DNA of 64,000 nt, from contig NC_090951.1 of NCBI RefSeq assembly GCF_040807025.1, forward strand, positions 1,798,001 through 1,862,000, in the 5' to 3' direction. Below the pieces are notes generated by a model. That model saw only the letters and a program-made list of their open reading frames with translations, did not search any database and was not told the origin of the DNA. The DNA comes from Struthio camelus (taxonomy: Eukaryota > Chordata > Aves > Struthioniformes > Struthionidae). Made by a program: the position numbers and the translations under genes. Positions 20,346 through 28,878 of the stretch are shown here, piece after piece (positions within the stretch are counted from its first letter, which is position 1; every line of letters starts with the position of its first letter).

Positions 20346-20460
20346 GGCAGCCCTGGAAGCAGAGCGCCCAGGCCTGCTCCTCGTTCAGCGGCTGCTCGTA
20401 GCACTTCAGCACCTCCTCCAGGGACAGCTCCCGCGGGCCCCCGCCGCCCGCCCGCGCCAT
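8455..20460 (-). CDS. SPIRE2: SPIRE2, Spire-type actin nucleator (complete, 15 coding exons)
   Basis: SPIRE2 nucleates actin filaments through tandem WH2 domains, cooperates with FMN-family formins through its KIND domain, and is brought to vesicles through a modified FYVE zinc finger and the Spir-box, which contacts Rab GTPases; mammalian work links it to oocyte spindle positioning and vesicle transport. Joining 20244-20460, 14357-14394, 13787-14146, 13598-13678, 13351-13515, 13164-13250, 12863-12986, 12611-12759, 12310-12472, 11058-11200, 10486-10620, 10347-10414, 9908-9935, 9635-9750 and 8455-8650 gives 2,070 bases in one frame, 689 residues (human about 714). Layout: KIND about 12-205, WH2 cluster about 230-357, Ser/Pro-rich linker about 358-505, Spir-box about 510-545, FYVE-like finger about 555-650. 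Intron 8 has a GC donor. Most larger introns are filled with tandem repeats. Confidence 0.97.
8700..9600. repeat. GCA/TGGCA-type tandem array filling SPIRE2 intron 14
   Basis: Degenerate array built from 5- and 10-base modules such as GGCATGGCACGGTGCAGCA and CAGTGCAGGATGGCACAGCA, with longer 28-40-base repeats emerging (CAGGATGGCACAGCATGGTG occurs several times). The unit avoids stop codons in several frames on both strands, which creates Cys/His-rich open frames of up to 414 codons that are not genes. Confidence 0.92.
9635..9750 (-). CDS. SPIRE2: SPIRE2 coding exon 14
   Basis: Residues 587-624 plus two bases. [20 protein letters not shown] is the conserved continuation of the finger. The acceptor is CCGGCAG|ATGAAG and the donor TTCCA|GTGAGT. 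Reading into the following intron gives an immediate TGA. Confidence 0.95.
9908..9935 (-). CDS. SPIRE2: SPIRE2 coding exon 13 (28-base micro-exon)
   Basis: Only 28 bases. Completes the Arg codon left by exon 12 and encodes SVCTSCSLK, the Cys-x-x-Cys knuckle of the finger. The acceptor is CCCCCAG|GTCTGT and the donor AAG|GTAAGG. Phase and motif both require it. Confidence 0.93.
10018..10335. repeat. Related GCA/TGGCA array in SPIRE2 intron 12
   Basis: Same modules as the intron 14 array (GGCACGGCATGGCATGGC, GTGCAGCACAGC), about 320 bases, occupying most of this 411-base intron between the two finger exons. Confidence 0.9.
10347..10414 (-). CDS. SPIRE2: SPIRE2 coding exon 12 (FYVE-like finger, part 1)
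   Basis: Residues 555-576 plus two bases. [20 protein letters not shown] ending CKR supplies cysteines of the zinc-binding finger. The acceptor is CCCCGCAG|GTCTGC and the donor AAGCG|GTGAGC. Confidence 0.96.
10486..10620 (-). CDS. SPIRE2: SPIRE2 coding exon 11 (Spir-box)
   Basis: Residues 510-554, phase 0. [20 protein letters not shown] then [20 protein letters not shown] is the Spir-box, an amphipathic helix shared with Rab-effector helices. The acceptor is GCACGCAG|GAGTTC and the donor AAG|GTGGGA. Confidence 0.97.
10695..11010. repeat. Minisatellite in SPIRE2 intron 10
   Basis: Alternating variant units of 21 bases (GTCCCTGGGACAGGCAGAAG) and about 26-27 bases (CCTGGGGCACGCGTGGGCAG), roughly 13 copies, occupying most of the 437-base intron. 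Confidence 0.9.
11058..11200 (-). CDS. SPIRE2: SPIRE2 coding exon 10
   Basis: Residues 462-509. A poorly conserved Ser/Pro-rich linker that ends in the recognisable KHLWL just before the Spir-box. The acceptor is CCCTGCAG|GATCGG and the donor CTG|GTGAGT. Confidence 0.9.
11405..12175. repeat. 27-base minisatellite with higher-order structure in SPIRE2 intron 9
   Basis: Basic unit of 27 bases, CATCCCAGCTCAGGGCATCA flanked by CATCCCA, about 28 copies. A distinct variant, CAGCTTGGGGCACCTTATCC, recurs at about 11455, 11645, 11807 and 11916 and marks higher-order blocks. Because 27 is a multiple of three, open frames of over 450 codons arise. Confidence 0.92.
12310..12472 (-). CDS. SPIRE2: SPIRE2 coding exon 9
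   Basis: Residues 408-461 plus one base. It contains [19 protein letters not shown], a conserved phosphosite-like motif in the linker, then a Pro/Glu-rich tail. The acceptor is CCTTGCAG|GAGGAG and the donor TCAG|GTACCC. Confidence 0.94.
12611..12759 (-). CDS. SPIRE2: SPIRE2 coding exon 8 (followed by a GC donor)
   Basis: Residues 358-407. It encodes [20 protein letters not shown] then [20 protein letters not shown] and ends SE. The intron that follows starts GAG|GCGAGA; no GT in a usable position restores the frame, whereas the GC site joins SE to EEDSPG of exon 9, matching human SEEEESP. Confidence 0.92.
12863..12986 (-). CDS. SPIRE2: SPIRE2 coding exon 7 (last WH2)
   Basis: Residues 317-357 plus one base. 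It encodes [20 protein letters not shown] and [13 protein letters not shown], a WH2 motif with its LRPV end. The acceptor is CGTCCCGCAG|GCGTCG and the donor AAAG|GTAACG. Confidence 0.96.
13164..13250 (-). CDS. SPIRE2: SPIRE2 coding exon 6
   Basis: Residues 288-316, phase 0. [20 protein letters not shown] followed by IRSRPPLKQ is nearly identical to the mammalian protein and spans the region between the second and third WH2 motifs. The donor is CAG|GTGAGG. Confidence 0.97.
13351..13515 (-). CDS. SPIRE2: SPIRE2 coding exon 5 (first WH2)
   Basis: Residues 233-287. It contains [19 protein letters not shown], the first WH2 helix and LKKV actin-binding signature, then [20 protein letters not shown] and NYKLRKVM, the start of the second. 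The acceptor is CCGCCAG|GCCCGG and the donor ATG|GTGAGC. Confidence 0.97.
13598..13678 (-). CDS. SPIRE2: SPIRE2 coding exon 4
   Basis: Residues 206-232, 27 codons, phase 0. It encodes [20 protein letters not shown] then NLRNTDW, the linker from KIND to the first WH2 motif. The acceptor is ACGGCAG|ATGCTG and the donor TGG|GTAGGG. Confidence 0.95.
13787..14146 (-). CDS. SPIRE2: SPIRE2 coding exon 3 (KIND core)
   Basis: Residues 86-205, 120 codons, phase 0 at both ends. The acceptor is TCCTTGCAG|ATGGTG and the donor GAG|GTGAGC. It includes [35 protein letters not shown], a Glu-rich loop ([11 protein letters not shown]) and [13 protein letters not shown], which are the hallmark helices of the KIND domain that bind the formin tail. 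Confidence 0.97.
14169..14318. repeat. 30-base minisatellite in SPIRE2 intron 2
   Basis: Five copies of a 30-base unit, with GAGCCCCTCTGGCACCGGCT as its core and alternating CACCATGCA and CACCGTGGG ends, in a 210-base intron between micro-exon 2 and exon 3. Confidence 0.88.
14357..14394 (-). CDS. SPIRE2: SPIRE2 coding exon 2 (38-base micro-exon)
   Basis: Found because exons 1 and 3 are out of phase by two bases. The acceptor CTCCCCACAG and donor CACAG|GTACGT flank 38 bases which, with the one base left from exon 1, encode [13 protein letters not shown]. This matches the human segment that ends in SSEAQ just before the conserved VQSLGF of exon 3. Its length of 2 modulo 3 restores the frame exactly. 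Confidence 0.9.
15016..15880. repeat. 70-base minisatellite in SPIRE2 intron 1
   Basis: Extremely regular: CACCGTGCAC or CACTGTGCAC recurs every 70 bases at 15021, 15091, 15161 and onward to 15861, about 12 copies. Each unit also contains CTCCATGCACGTGCGCAGGG and then either a (CA)n box or the variant ATGCATGCACACAACGCAAG. The near identity indicates recent or ongoing homogenisation. Confidence 0.96.
17943..18422. repeat. 38-base hairpin-bearing minisatellite in SPIRE2 intron 1
   Basis: About 12.5 copies of a 38-base unit, ACGCAGACACCGCAGCATCC followed by CCTGCCCGGAGCAGGGAC. Each unit has an inverted repeat CCCTGC-CCGGA-GCAGGG. Copies differ mainly at one site (CCGCCGC against CCGCAGC). Confidence 0.95.
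18830..19130. repeat. GT-rich degenerate tract in SPIRE2 intron 1
   Basis: Plus strand rich in GTGTGTG and TGTGTCC with only short pure (GT)n runs, the longest near 19005-19021. No clear single period. Confidence 0.7.
19600..20175. repeat. 20-base minisatellite adjoining SPIRE2 exon 1
   Basis: Unit CGCCCCATACCGGTGCCGGT, 20 bases, perfectly in register from about 19961 to 20160 and more degenerate to the left. Roughly 28 copies, ending about 70 bases from the exon 1 donor. Each unit carries a palindromic ACCGGT site. Confidence 0.93.
20244..20460 (-). CDS. SPIRE2: SPIRE2 coding exon 1 (KIND start, poly-Ala)
   Basis: Residues 1-72 plus one base. The ATG is the complement of 20458-20460 and the protein opens [20 protein letters not shown], the family start. 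[13 protein letters not shown] is the conserved KIND opening. It is followed by a run of ten alanines encoded by a GCC/GCG repeat, then [13 protein letters not shown]. The donor is CCCG|GTAAGA. In human SPIRE2 the poly-Ala position holds an unrelated Arg/Gly-rich loop. Confidence 0.95.
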
Positions 20461-20472
20461 CGCCCCATCCCC

Positions 20473-20503
<31 letters not shown>

Positions 20504-20660
20504 ACGGGGGGCCGGGCCGGGCCGGGCCGGGCCGGGGGCGGCGCGGAGCCGAGCGGCGCGGAGCCGAGCCGAGCCGTCCCGCCCCGCCTCGCCCGCCCCG
20601 CCCGCCGCTGGGGGCAGCGCCCCGGGCTGGGCGGTACCGACCGCAGCGGCGCCGAGCGGC
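20461..20660 (-). promoter_or_regulatory. SPIRE2 promoter / 5' UTR with CGG run
   Basis: The 200 bases upstream of the ATG are almost entirely G+C. On the sense strand they contain an uninterrupted (CGG)n of about ten units at 20473-20503, only 12 bases from the start codon, preceded by four GGCCC-type pentamers (20509-20535). There is no TATA box. The transcription start is not defined. Confidence 0.6.
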
Positions 20661-21675
20661 GCGGCAAGGCACGGCACGGCGCGGCGCGGCTCAGCTCGAC
20701 AGGACTCAGCTCGGCAGGGCTCGACAGGACTCGGCTTGGCGCGGCAAGGCATGGCACGGCTTGGCACGGCTCGGCTCAGCTCGGTGCAGCTTGGCGCGGC
20801 TCAGCTCGGCTCGGCTCGGCACGGCTCGACAGGACTCGGCTCGGCAGGACTCAACACGACTTGTCTTGGCTCAGCTCAGCTCGCCTTGGCTCAGCTCAGC
20901 TCGGCGCGGCTCGACAGGACTCGGCTCGGCACGGCTCTACAGGACTCGGCTCGGCAGGACTCAACACGACTTATCTTGGCTCAGCTCAGCTCGCCTTGGC
21001 TCAGCTCAGCTCAGCTTGGCTCGGCTCAGCTCAGCTCGCCTTGGCTCAGCTCAGCTCGGCTCAGCTCAGCTCAGCTCAGCTCGGCTTGGCTCAGCTCAGC
21101 TCAGCTCAGCTCGGCTTGGCTCAGCTCAGCTCAGCTCGGCTTGGCTCAGCTCAGCAGGGCTCGGCTCGGCTCAGCACAGCTCAGCTCAGCACAGCTCGGC
21201 TCGGCTCGGCTCAGCTTGTTTCAATTTGACAGGGCTCGACACGACTCGGCTCAGCTCGGCTCGGCTTGGCTCGGCAGAACTCAACACGACTCAGCTCAGC
21301 TCAGCTCGGCTCGATTTGGTTCAGTTCCACAGGGCTCGACAAGGCTCGGCTCAGGTCGGCTCAGCTTGGGTCGGCTCAGCTCGGTTCAGTTCGATTCGAC
21401 AGGGCTCGACACGACTTGGCTCAGCTCGTCTCGGTTCAACACAGTTGGGCACAGCTTGGCTCAGCATAGTTCGGTTTGGCTCGGCTCGGTTCGGTTCGAT
21501 TTGACATGACTCGACATGACTTGGCTCGGCTCGGCTCGGCTCGGCTAGGCTCAGTTCGACTTGACTCGGTTCGGCACAGCTCAGCTTGGCTCAGCTCAGT
21601 TCAACACAGTTCAGCACGGCTTGGCTTGGCTCAGCTCAGCTCAGCTCAGCTCTGCTCAGCTCTGCTTGGCACAGA
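20660..21675. repeat. AGCTC/GGCTC pentanucleotide array upstream of SPIRE2
   Basis: One kilobase of five-base units GCTCA, GCTCG and GCTTG in blocks such as GGCTCAGCTCAGCTCAGCTC. On the SPIRE2 sense strand it reads GAGCT, GAGCC and AAGCC. Units become more T-rich (GGTTC, ATTTG) towards the right, suggesting older copies there. Confidence 0.93.
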
Positions 21676-21689
21676 TTGTCTGGGCTGGC

Positions 21690-22110
21690 AGGGTGCAGGG
21701 TCCAGGCCTACGGTGCAGGGCTCAGTGCACAACCAGATGCAGGGTGCAATGCACACAGCTGGGTGCAGGGCACAGGGCGCAGGTACAGAACGGGGTGCAG
21801 GGCACAGGGTGCAGGACACAGCCCACAACTGGGCACAAGGTGCAGGGCACCTGGCGGGTTGCAGGACAGGGCACAAGTGGATGCAGGGCACAGGTGCAGG
21901 ATGCAGGGCACATGAGGGGGTGCAGGGTGCAAGGTGCAGGGCACAAGGTGCAAGGTGTGGGACACAGGGCACACAACTGGGCGCAGGGTGCAGGGCACAC
22001 AGCTTCCTGCAGGGTGCATTGCACAGGACTGGCTGCAGGGCACAGGGTGCCAGGCGCAGAGCAGGGTGCAGGGCACAGGGTGTGGAGCAGGTTGTGGGAT
22101 GCTGCCCCAG
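21690..22110. repeat. GCAGGGCACAGG-type degenerate array
   Basis: Units of about 12-18 bases around GTGCAGGGCACAGG and CACAACTGGGCGCAGG, directly abutting the pentanucleotide array. About 25 diverged copies. Confidence 0.85.
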
Positions 22111-25100
22111 TGCAGGCCTGCTGGGGGGGCTCAGGGCCGGGACTTGTCCTCCCACCTGTGATGTGAGGGAGATGCATGGGGGTTGGCAGCAGGAAGGGCC
22201 CTGGGGACCGGGGTGACACCTGCCACCTCGAGGCACCCTGCCAGTGCAGCATGCCCTGGTCCATATAGCACCGCCCTAGTGAGCCCCGTGCAGGTATGGC
22301 TTGGCCACGGCCACCTAAAAGCTCTGGTATGGCCACTTCAGCGCTGCGGCTACTGCCACCTCACTGCTGTGGCATGGGCACCGCCCGTGGCTCAGCCCCG
22401 GACCGGACAGACCAGAGGCATGGAAATGATTAGCTCCCGAGAGCTTGTCCTGGGCAACTGATCTGCCCCAGCCTTCCTTAGCAGGGTGGCTGCTCGGCCG
22501 CATGCACCGGCAGAGCGGGGGCTGCTGGCTGCGAGGACACCGCAGCTCTGGGAGCCCCGGGAGCGCCCGGGGCTGGGGAAATCCTGCTGCTGCTCCTCTT
22601 TGGTGGCGGTGGAGGCCTTTCCCAGGAGCTTTCTGGGGGCACATGTGCAACGAGGTGTTCACCCCATGGATCGGCATCCGCAGCCCAGTGTGCACGGCCC
22701 CCGTATGGCCTTGGGTCACCTCCAATGGCCAGAGGTCACCTGGGAAGGAGCGAGCCTTGCCGACCAGTATAGGAGAATGTGGGCTGAAAATCAACAGCTC
22801 AAGCACGGGCAACGCCAGCAGCGGGAGTTTCTGGGGTAATCCCAGGTCGCCCTGGCTGGAAAGGCCCAGCAGGGCAGGGAGGTGATGCGCGAGCTGCTGC
22901 CAGTGCAGCGCAGCCCCGGGCAGGGCGACGCTTCCAGCCAAGTGGGGCTGCTGGCGCAGCCCCCGAGACGCGGCGTGCAGCGCTGGTGCCCATGCTCACC
23001 GGGGAGCACTTCACGCGCAGGTGAGCTGCGAGGACGGCGCAGAGGGGAGAGGAGCGTGGAGAGCTGGGCTGGTTAGTCCTGCCAGCCAGGGGGAGAAGAG
23101 GTCCAGCCGTGACAGTAAAAATAGCAGGGAGGAAAAGCAGCGAATTAGAAGAGCTCTTTATGCTGCAGTATAATTTCAGCCTGACCACAACCAGCAGAAG
23201 CCGTCAGGAAAGCGCTGAGATGGGGAGCTGGAGTCTCTCTCGCTCTTCGAGTGGAGGCCGATGGCCCACAGGTACAGGGCAGGCGGCAAGGTCGTGCTGT
23301 CATCAGGAAACGGTGGTATGGCCCGGTGCCCGAAAACAGGGCTGGCAGAGACCCAGCAGGCCCTCCAGACCCTCGCTCCCTTCTGGAAGACAGTCCTGGA
23401 GAGCAGAGAGAGCAGCGGGGCCCTCTGTGAAAGGTCAGCTGGAGCAAATTAAAGCTCTTGTCATTATGAGCTATCCATTTTCATGATAGAAGGATCATCC
23501 TAGCCCATCTCAGCTCTATTAACCCATGAGCATAAACTGGAACCAGCCCAGAGGGCAGGCGAGCTGCACTGACAGGCTGATGAGAGGGATGGAGCTGGTG
23601 CACGGGTATTTGTCTGTCCCAGCAACAAGAGAAGAGAAATCCTGGAAGTTGCCCCGGTGCCAGGACGGGGGAACGTGCGTAGCATTAGTGGGATCAGTGC
23701 GCGAAGGAAACGCGACAGCAGAACTGGAGAGAAACCCTGCACGTGCCTGCTGGGATTCGGGAAGGAGGAGGGCAGACAGGGATTCCCCGAAGTCTGTGTG
23801 TCTGCGGGGTTATCAAATGCACCAGTTGCTGGGCTGGGAGTGGGCACGCTGGGGGCGAGTCAGCAACGGCCCCGTTAAGCCTCTCTGATCAAAACCTGCC
23901 CAAAGAAAGTGCTGACCAAGGATGGCGTTTTGTTCGGGGGCTCAGCTGCCTCCCTCTGCCCAGCCCCACGTGCGGCTGGTCCCGTTGGCCTGAGCCGCCC
24001 CACGGCTCCCCCGCAGGAGGCAGAAGGGAGGCAAGGTAGCGTGGTGTGTTGGGTGTCACGAAGCACGTCTGGAGGACAAGGGCTTATCCCGGGTGTCCGA
24101 GGCTGCTGCCCGGCATGCTGGAGCACCCACGTCTGCTCCCCTGGCCAAAGGGATGCTCAGGGAAGAGACAAGGAGCTGCGGCTCAGCCACCTCTCCCTAC
24201 CGGCGCTGTGACGTGCTTGGCCGTCACTGCAGCACAGGGATGGGCCAGACGGCTGTGCAGTCATCCCTGGCACCCCTGGCTCCGCTCCGGTGCAGTCCAA
24301 GGAGCCGATGGGGAGGAAATGGGGAATAGGAACAGGAGCAGGACCGACCGGCCAGCTGGAGGGAGCCCCATCAGCGTTGAGAAGGAAAATATGGCACTTC
24401 TGGGCTGTGACACTCAAGTCTGAGTCTCCATCTGCACAGATAGATGAGATTGGAATGCACCATTTACCCTGTAATCAGCCAGCTTTGTAGCCTGCTTTGG
24501 AAGTGACTTTAGAGGGAGGAAGCATCGGCTTGCTGCCCTTTGCAGGGGGTACGCGTGGGGCTGAGCCGGCTGCTGGCTCCTGCTCTGCATCGCGTTTGAA
24601 CACACCTGCCGGTGCCCTCCAGGCTCAGCCAGGGTGGCACCGTCGGGGATAGCAGCAGGAAAGATGCGGGGTGTTTGAAGGCCACGATAATAACGCAGCC
24701 TGCAGGATTCATGGGAATATATTTGAATTACAAAGCACAAAGCCCTTTGCTTTGGGTAAAACTGTAATTAATATGAAATCAAGATGTAATTAAAAGCCAC
24801 CATCTTGGAAAAAATCAAACAAAAGCAAAGTGTGTATGTGCACAGGGGAAGTTTAAATAAAAGTACATGAAATAGGACAAAATGAAAAGGTTGGGAAAAG
24901 GTTATAAAGTGCTTCCTATTTCCTACCACCCTCCGCACTGAAACACAATGTGCTGCAAAGATGGATGCGGAGCCGGGATGGAGGGCAGGAGCCCTTCCCC
25001 GCGCGGCTCCCAGAGCCGCTGGCAGCAGGGTTGCGTGTTGCATGCAATGTTTGTTTTCAGGTAAGACACTCACATGGATTTCCTTTGTCATATGCCAAAA

Positions 25101-27000
25101 ATATCCTTAAAAAGCCACAAGAATTAAAGATGACTCCATAAAGCACCTGTGGGGTTAGATGCACATATTCCAGTTTCATTAGGTGTCACAATAAACTCGG
25201 GTCGTGAAAGGAGAGAACATTTTACAAAGTTAGCTCACTCTTTATGTGTGCTGCTTGCCGTCCCCAGATGTGGCCAGACACGAACACACCTGAGTTCAGC
25301 GAGAGCTTCCCAGCGTCGCCGTGCCATTCGGCGGGCTCTGCGGAGTCGCTGTCTGTCGTGCCATGGAGGCACGAGGAAAGCGCCTGGCTCCTGGGATGTG
25401 TGGGACTTGTCCCTTGCACAGACGCTGCCTCTTTGTTAGAACTCACCAGTCTCCTCTCCGCCTGGAGATTAACTTCTGGAGCATCCCAGAAACCTGAGCT
25501 CCAGGCCAGACGGCCTGGCTGAGCGAGCCACGCTAAGCAGTTGCTTGGGTGGAGCACGAGCACCTTAATCTCTGCTCCTGATTAAAGCAATCATGGTTTG
25601 TGTGTGCTGGTGGCCAGCCCCGTCCTCAAGTGCAACCAAAGAGGACCCAGGACACAGACAAACCTACTCCTGCCAGGCAAGTGTGGCTCACAGGCGTGAT
25701 GCTAAAACGGATCGGGCCTGATTCCATGAAGCCGTCCACCTTGCAGAGTCAGTTTTATTGCAAAGGTCTCTGATCTGGCAGAGTTTCACGCTCCCCTCGC
25801 CCGGGTACAAATAACCAGGCAAAGACAAAGAGGGAGGGAAAGACAGAGGAGGCCCTGAGCCTTTCGCTCGGCAGCTGAACAAAGGGGTAGTGAACCCGAG
25901 AGCTTCCCTGCCCTTCTCCGTCACTGCGGCTCTCAAATTACCGCCTCTGCGCTGGGTCCTGCTTTCGGAGCGGCGCTCTCCGAGCGGCTCTGCCACGTTC
26001 CCACGGGGGCAGGAGGGGGGTCTGTCCGCCCGTGCCGCCCAGCCAGGGAAAGCTGCCTTTTCAGCATCTCCGGATGAAGGCACTGGAAAGGCTTGGGGGC
26101 TGGAAAGCCAGAGACACTTCAATCACAGAGCAGTTGATAAAGCTCCACTTCCTTTCTAGAACCTTCATCATTAATATTTTAATTAAAACCAATTCTCTGG
26201 GCAGACGGCATTAACTCCGGATACCTCACATTTAGTGCGTTGAAGGATTAAATATAGCTAAGTGCTGCTCATTGCAAGCTAGTAAACCAGTGAGGGTGCA
26301 GAAACCTGCTAGTAATATTAAAAACAGAGAAATCTATTGTCAGATTTTCACGCGGCGGAAGGCTGCTCCCCTGGCCTGAAGTGTGAGGACAGACAGACCC
26401 GGGGCAGATGCAGAGACGGTCTGCGGAAAGGTCGGGCTGGAGGACTTTGCATGAGGGTTACATTTTGGTCCCGAATCAGACAGAAACATGGGCAAGGAGT
26501 GAGCTCACGGGTGTCCCCAAATTTCTGTGATCTGACCCCTGGCTGGAGCTCAGCTGTCCAGTTGGGAATGAGCAAACATAGACCTCAGAGTGCTCACAGA
26601 CAAGGACACTTCCCCTTAGCACCAGCCTAAATTACTCTCCCTGTCCCTGCTCCCATGCTATCGGCTTTATCTCTTTGTACCTTGCTAAATAACTCCTTTT
26701 CTTCCTTGCTGCTTATCTCTGAGGTGTTTGGAGGCAGGCCCTTCCTTCCTTAGTAATGCAAATATTTCATTCATTCGCAGATGAGTCCTTCCGGGCTTCT
26801 TAAGGCTTCCTAATCCCTCTAATTGCCGGCTCTGACCTCTGCCCCATCTCCCCTCGGTTCATCTGGTAAGGAGTCGCAACCCGCCGCAGGGCTCTGGCTG
26901 CCCTCCGCCTCCTCCAAGGGGTCTGTCCCCCCACCTCGTGCCTCTGCAGGGCCAAGGCGCTGCTGCAGTGTCAGGCACCCAGGGCAGGTCTGCCTGGTTC
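22111..27000. other. SPIRE2-FANCA intergenic unique DNA
   Basis: No coding exon could be supported on either strand: the open frames have no family resemblance and no coherent splice sites. AT-rich blocks at about 23100-23230, 24690-24920, 25030-25250 and 26120-26330 have many TAAT motifs and few runs, and look like candidate conserved regulatory elements. Confidence 0.6.
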
Positions 27001-28600
27001 CCCCTCCCACCCCGGCTCCCTTGGCCGTGGCAGTTTCCTTCGCTCCTTTTTGTAGGGCTTCCCCATGACCCACGAGACGTGTCTAGGGGATAAAGCGAGA
27101 CGTGTCCCCTGCAGACACCGCCCTGCGGTAGCAGTGCAGCGCTTGGCCGTGTTTCTGGGAGCGGTTTTGCTTTATTTTGTCAGCTGTGAGCACTCACAGC
27201 TCTCCAGGGAGCTAGTAGCAATCGCTGGGGTGGCAGAGGGGACAGACGCTCCCTGCTTTGCATTTGCCCCACCAAAACCTCCCTTGATGATGGCAGCCGG
27301 GGTTTTAAAGAGATTCAGGAGTCTGATTCTGGAAACGATCTCACTGGCTATCCTCACGCGGCCATATGGTGCTGCGCTACGCGTGAGCCAGCGCTGGCAG
27401 CCCCCCGGGGCCAGGTCGAGCCGTGGGGCTCTGCGCGGGTTGGATTTCGAGACCAGGGTCTCGGTTTCGGCTCCGGAGCGCTCCTGGCACGGCTCTCAAG
27501 GAGCAAGGACAGCGTAGGCACAAGAGGACGCCGGGTCCCCCCTGCCCCGCTGCTCTGAGCTAGCGGCACAGGGAGTTTGCACGAGCCAGGCCACCTCGGG
27601 GCACTGTGACACGTGTGACCCGAGAAGCACCGTGAGGTTACTTTAAGACCTGGAGAAAAGCAGAAATCCCCTTTTTTCTCAGCAGGGGCCACCGACCTGG
27701 GGAGGGCACAGCCCCGCCAGTGCAACTACCGTCCCAGTGCCCCCGCGAGCGGCTCTGGTTCTTCGGAGACATTTTCTGGGTTAACCAGAGCATGGGGCTT
27801 TGGGCCCAAGACACCAGCAGAGGGGTGGCGCAGCTCCGCGCAGACGCTCTCCAGCGCTGAGGTTTTGCGCTCAGCTTTTCATTCGGCTCCGGACACAGGA
27901 GAGAAGGTGGAAAGCGGGATGCTTGCTGCAGGCTCCGTGGCGCGGTGGCGGCGAGGGGAGAGGCAGGCGGGCGACGAGGACGTCCCCACACTGCAGCACG
28001 AGGCGCGGAGCCGGGGGAGGCTTTCCCCTGCCGTCAGCACGGAGGATGGCGGCATCTCCGCTGCGCAAGGCGGGCATCCCGCCGCCGATTCCGGCGGGGC
28101 GCTTTTACAGCGTCTGCAAACGGCAGCTAGCCTCCGGAGGGTAAACGCTCCGGTGCTGTTTATCCACCTGCAAGCGCTCCGCTGGCCGGGGACGGCCGTG
28201 CCGGGACGCGCGTTACCTGGGGCAGCGCCGGCCGGGCGCCCGCGCGGCCCCCGGGGAGGCGGCAGGGCCGGGGGCTCTCGGGCCGCCCAGCCGAGCTCCT
28301 CGGAGCCCTGCCGCACGCCGCCGCCCTTCCAGCCGCCTCCAACCGTCAGTTTAGAGGCAACCGGGGAAAAATCCCTGCGGGAATTCCCTCCGGAGGCGCT
28401 TCCCTGCCAGGCCCTCAGGGCCACCAGCCAGGCCCCGCTCTCCGTGCCCCTGCCATGTCCCCCCTGCGGAGCTTGGGCCCCGCTCTCCTCGCCCTCCCCG
28501 GCTCCCGGTGGTGCAGGCTGAGGCGAGGGAGCTCTCGGGCTCCGAGCCCGGCTCCCGGTGGTGCAGGCTGAGGCGAGGGAGCTCTCGGGCTCCGAGCCCG
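27000..28600. other. GC-rich upstream flank of FANCA
   Basis: Increasingly GC- and CpG-rich DNA leading into the FANCA promoter. Open frames on both strands here, up to about 430 codons, are compositional; none starts with a recognisable domain. Confidence 0.6.
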
Positions 28601-28606
28601 GCTCCC
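28500..28606. repeat. 50-base perfect tandem duplication in FANCA promoter
   Basis: The 50 bases beginning GCTCCCGGTGGTGCAGGCTG at 28501 recur without mismatch at 28551, with a partial third start. It lies about 220-330 bases upstream of the FANCA start codon. Confidence 0.95.
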
Positions 28607-28826
28607 CACCTCGCCCCACACCTCGTCGCCCCACAGCGGCTGCCCTCCCCAACGTGGCGGCTCTCCCCCGCCGCCTCCGCCACCACCAACATGGCGGCAG
28701 GGCGGGACCGCCGCGCGCTTCCAGCCAATGGGCAGCGCGCGTCCCCCCCCCCCGCTGCGGCTGGCAGCCAATGGCGGCGCAGGGCGGGCGGGCGACTTCG
28801 GTTGGCGGGAAGCGGAGGGGTCCGCC
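28607..28826 (+). promoter_or_regulatory. FANCA core promoter (two CCAAT boxes, YY1-like site)
   Basis: CpG-rich, TATA-less region. CCAAT boxes sit in the context AGCCAATGG at 28725-28729 and 28768-28772 (NF-Y-like), 43 bases apart. A YY1-like AACATGGCGGC lies at 28689-28699, and another ATGGCGG overlaps the start codon. This arrangement is typical of cell-cycle and housekeeping genes; the transcription start is not determined. Confidence 0.65.
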
Positions 28827-28878
28827 ATGATGGCGGGCGCGGGCGGGCCGGGCGGGAGCAGGCTGCGGGAGCTGCTGG
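28827..28878 (+). CDS. FANCA: FANCA coding exon 1
   Basis: Residues 1-17 plus one base. Two ATGs lie in tandem (28827 and 28830); the first is used here. It encodes [17 protein letters not shown], Gly-rich and ending in the family's ELL just before the donor CTGG|GTAGGT. Shorter than human exon 1 and poorly conserved apart from its end. Confidence 0.85.

Noticed and set aside
19087-21509. Plus-strand frames of 805 and 518 codons across the SPIRE2 promoter
   Set aside because: Antisense to SPIRE2 exon 1 and composed of the 20-base and 5-base arrays; no protein family resemblance.
22315-22941. 208-codon minus-strand frame between SPIRE2 and FANCA
   Set aside because: No family resemblance, no known gene between these two in amniotes, and no consistent exon structure.
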